Positions 61,358 to 64,000 of a stretch of DNA of 64,000 nucleotides are shown piece by piece. The stretch is from Bathymodiolus brooksi (taxonomy: Eukaryota; Mollusca; Bivalvia; Mytilida; Modiolidae): assembly GCA_963680875.1 (NCBI GenBank), contig OY804590.1, positions 24,428,640 through 24,492,639 on the forward strand. The letters run 5' to 3'. The notes beneath the pieces were generated by a model. It made no database searches. It was not told the origin of the DNA and was given only the letters and a program-made list of their open reading frames with translations. Made by a program: the position numbers and the translations under genes. Position 1 is the stretch's first letter. Each line of letters opens with the position of its first letter.

Positions 61358-64000
61358 TACCTAAAACAAAAAAGAATAAATATCAGATATACTGGACAAT
61401 TTGGACATTTTCTTAATAAAATCCATTAACAAATATTAATGTAATAATTGTGACGTTTTCACATCATAATTCACATCAACCCACAACCAACATCAGCACT
61501 GGATCCACCATCTTGGTGTGGTTAATGCAGAATGTGAAAAACCAAGTAATAAAGTTATGTTTTATAGCAAAAAGCGTGTAAAAAAATACAAATATCATGG
61601 TTTTTTTTTGTTACTATACAAGATAGTGTTGATGAACTACGAATACATTTTTTAATATCAATCATTTTTGTTCTAGGTATGACAACTTGGAACTATTCAA
61701 CCAGAAAAACGTCCTGTTACCTGAAATATGATTGGATTATTCGCAGTGTGTGGGGCTGTATATAAACGAAGAAAAACACATTTGATATGATTCCATTTAC
61801 CTGAGATATCTACGCGAAGGTGTAAGTATACTTTCTTAGAAAATCGACAAAATTTATTTGCATGTCTCCAACTCTTAATAGACTTATTAATGTACATGTA
61901 CATCATACATGACTCTGTTGTAGTTTCTTGTTCTCCATAAAGGAAGAATTACAAAAACATCTAGTGACAACCAGTTATTCAATGGCCATCAATTCAGGTC
62001 TTTTTATTGGTAGATGATTATGTGAATTTTATCCCTATCTTTATATTAAATTTTTATATGTAACTTCAGTACAGATAAACCATGTCTTTTAGATCTTATT
62101 TTAAGTTCTCGACTTTCATAGAATGGTAAGAAAACTTACTCCATTGTGTCTAAGAAATAATTCACGGAATCCATTGTTTGCTGGATATTTTAAAATAGGC
62201 AACATTATTTTCGTAAATTTTGTTTTGTCCTCAACTACAGTAATCCTAATATATGTCCACGTTACCAACGTCACCGGAAGACGACAAGTTACAATTTGGT
62301 AAAAGTCGATTGATGGTTATTTTTTGTATTTTATTTTGTGTGGAAAAAATAAATATTCAAAGAAACGTAGCAAACGTTGCAATGTTTGCATGCATCACTG
62401 TCCTCAATAGTAAGTACATGAAACCATTCTGACATGATGGCCACAAAATTTACACTCGGAACTCCCCTACACTGAGGGTACAATCAAATGTTAACGAGGA
62501 CGACACAAGTCAGTGGAAATTGTGGATAGGGATATATCTCAAGTGTATTCATGAGCAAGGTGAGTACTTTTTGCATAATAGCAAGAATAAAAGGAATAGA
62601 TGTATCAACTTACTTTAATACCAGTGGAGTAAGAACTACTTACCCTTCCGGGGCAGTTGAGTTCACACCCATTTCTTGTGTGGAATTAGTGTTTCTCAAT
62701 CCTTAGTTTTCTGTGCAGTATTTTGTATATATCATTGTTTGTCTTTTGGCCGCTGTGTTGTCTGTACTTTGACTTGCTTATGCATTTCACGGCATCGATG
62801 AGAACCTTAAAACTCAGTGGAAGGTGGAGGTAGGGTGGAATTGTAATAAGACCTACAGTAATGGTCGACAATAACACCCGATTTTGGGGAGCCATAGCAA
62901 TCAATTTCATCGTATAGCAACATAAAAAGTATATCTAAGAAATTTAAAAGATTGAAAAAGAATGACTTAATTAGGCCGAAATCGATTTGCGCCAAAAATG
63001 CATTCATTTTCTTGAATGGAATTTCAGACTTCTTTACGTATGTCCGTGTAACTCTCCATTCCTTAAAAATAATGGAGCCGAGGCCCCGAAGGTGCCAAGG
63101 CCCATTGTGTTTAAGGAATTGAGAGATACGAGGACATTCTCCAACTTAAAATCCACCCATTGTTTTATTAATTATTAATCTTGTAACAAAAAAAAGTCTG
63201 TGTATAGTATCTAAAGTACAAAGAGAACAATAACTCTCCATTCCTTCAAAATAATGGAGAGTTTTGACAATAGATTTACATAACAGGTGGATTTTAATGG
63301 TTGAAAACTTTCTTATTACTGAACAATTTATTCGCTTGTGAGTGTTTGAAAAGTGTTCACTGGGACAGTTAAATTTTATACCGAAAGGTTAATTGTAATA
63401 CATGTATATAGGTAAATTATGCACAGGTAATTTACAGGTAAATATGGCGCAGTTGAATTTCATGTATTGACCCATTAAAACCATAAAAAATATAGACAGT
63501 GGCGCAATTGAATCATTTTGAATATGCTAATTGGCGCAAATTGATTCCGGCCATTAATTACTAAAAGCAATAATTTTTTGATTAGAATAACAAAAATTTG
63601 AAATATATTTTTAAACTGTAGATTTTAAAGTGGAAGTGTAAACGAGAGTTGTGTAGAGAATCAAGGGTGCTAATTTAATTTGGAAGTTTGCAGACCAGAA
63701 AGTGAACGTATTTGGCCCTGCTCATATAGAAAAATTGCATTTTAAAGGAGTTTTTGGGTGTATATTTTGAGTTTTATGAAATACGAAGGGAATAAGTCTA
63801 TTAAAGTGAACAGCCTGTGGCCGTGGGCTTAGATCCCAGAGGACAATAGACACTCGACAGTCACCAGAAAGATTTCATTGTTCTCCGTAGAGCCCGTCAC
63901 CATCTCCTACAAGCACTATTGAGTTCATTGATTTTTACATGTAAAATATTTTACCTGTACAAATTTGCATGGACAGGGATATTTTTCATTATTTTTATTT
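61358..64000. repeat. Array unit 8, cut by the window end
   Basis: The first part matches units 5 and 6. From about 63780 it carries the unit-6-specific string CAGCCTGTGGCCGTGGGCTT and CACTCGACAGTCACCAGAAA, so it repeats unit 6 at a distance of about 8.57 kb. Confidence 0.88.

Larger units (their letters stand above)
32407..64000. repeat. Tandem array of about 4-kb units
   Basis: Head-to-tail units anchored on TACCTGAAAC (or TACCTAAAAC) at 32413, 36264, 40116, 44333, 48551, 52784, 57065 and 61358; spacings 3851, 3852, 4217, 4218, 4233, 4281 and 4293. Order within a unit (unit 1 positions): AT-rich part with an 18-bp palindrome (32943-32960), module B (33680-33840), a conserved minus-strand frame (34325-34531), a GTGTTACCTCACACTTGATG segment (35175-35200), a reversed SINE-like copy (35645-35815) and reversed module A (36105-36185). 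The first unit begins directly at the inverted-repeat edge; the array runs off the window. No unit contains a supportable full gene. Confidence 0.97.

Overview
The window looks like repeat-dominated nuclear DNA from a mollusc, most likely a bivalve and perhaps a mytilid. It is AT-rich, has no prokaryotic gene layout, contains splice signals, and is packed with invertebrate-type transposable elements. SINE-like copies end in a mollusc-style tail (GGCGTTAAACACCAT), and there is a Penelope-like retroelement of the Naiad type. The taxon call is inference; I saw no marker gene.

1-5 kb: a 55-bp satellite (310-1480) lies just downstream of what appears to be the only intact host gene. That gene is a two-coding-exon, reverse-strand gene for an 84-residue secreted peptide (exons 4738-4892 and 1636-1739). 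Its intron holds a TA-flanked, terminal-inverted-repeat element that carries a 5'-truncated copy of the same Penelope-like family found complete at 26-29.7 kb. 6.4-7.7 kb: a broken DDE (IS630/Tc1-like) transposase whose third catalytic residue codon is a stop.

8.5-32.4 kb: a diverged inverted copy of the downstream array unit (8470-10345), a Ty3/Gypsy reverse transcriptase fragment, and a 1.37-kb non-autonomous DNA element with 96-bp inverted ends. After these comes a large inverted repeat: left arm about 12048-16366, right arm about 24075-32402, spacer 7.7 kb. The right arm is longer mainly because the Penelope-like element is inserted in it; the left arm keeps the unoccupied site. The spacer holds a LINE 3' end with a GAA tail, several SINE-like copies, two small tandem expansions inside SINE-like copies, and a degenerate AT-rich array.

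32.4-64 kb: a head-to-tail array of 3.85-4.29-kb units, seven complete and an eighth cut by the window end. Two diagnostic indels sort the units into three types, and the pattern suggests an 8.6-kb two-unit higher-order period at the right end. The array starts directly at the outer edge of the right arm. No unit has a convincing full gene, but one short reverse-strand reading frame is kept in most units and in the diverged inverted copy.

Overall the window is a segmentally duplicated, inverted and tandemly amplified landscape with one small host gene at its left edge. All boundaries come from reading by eye and may be off by several bases, or by tens of bases for old repeats.
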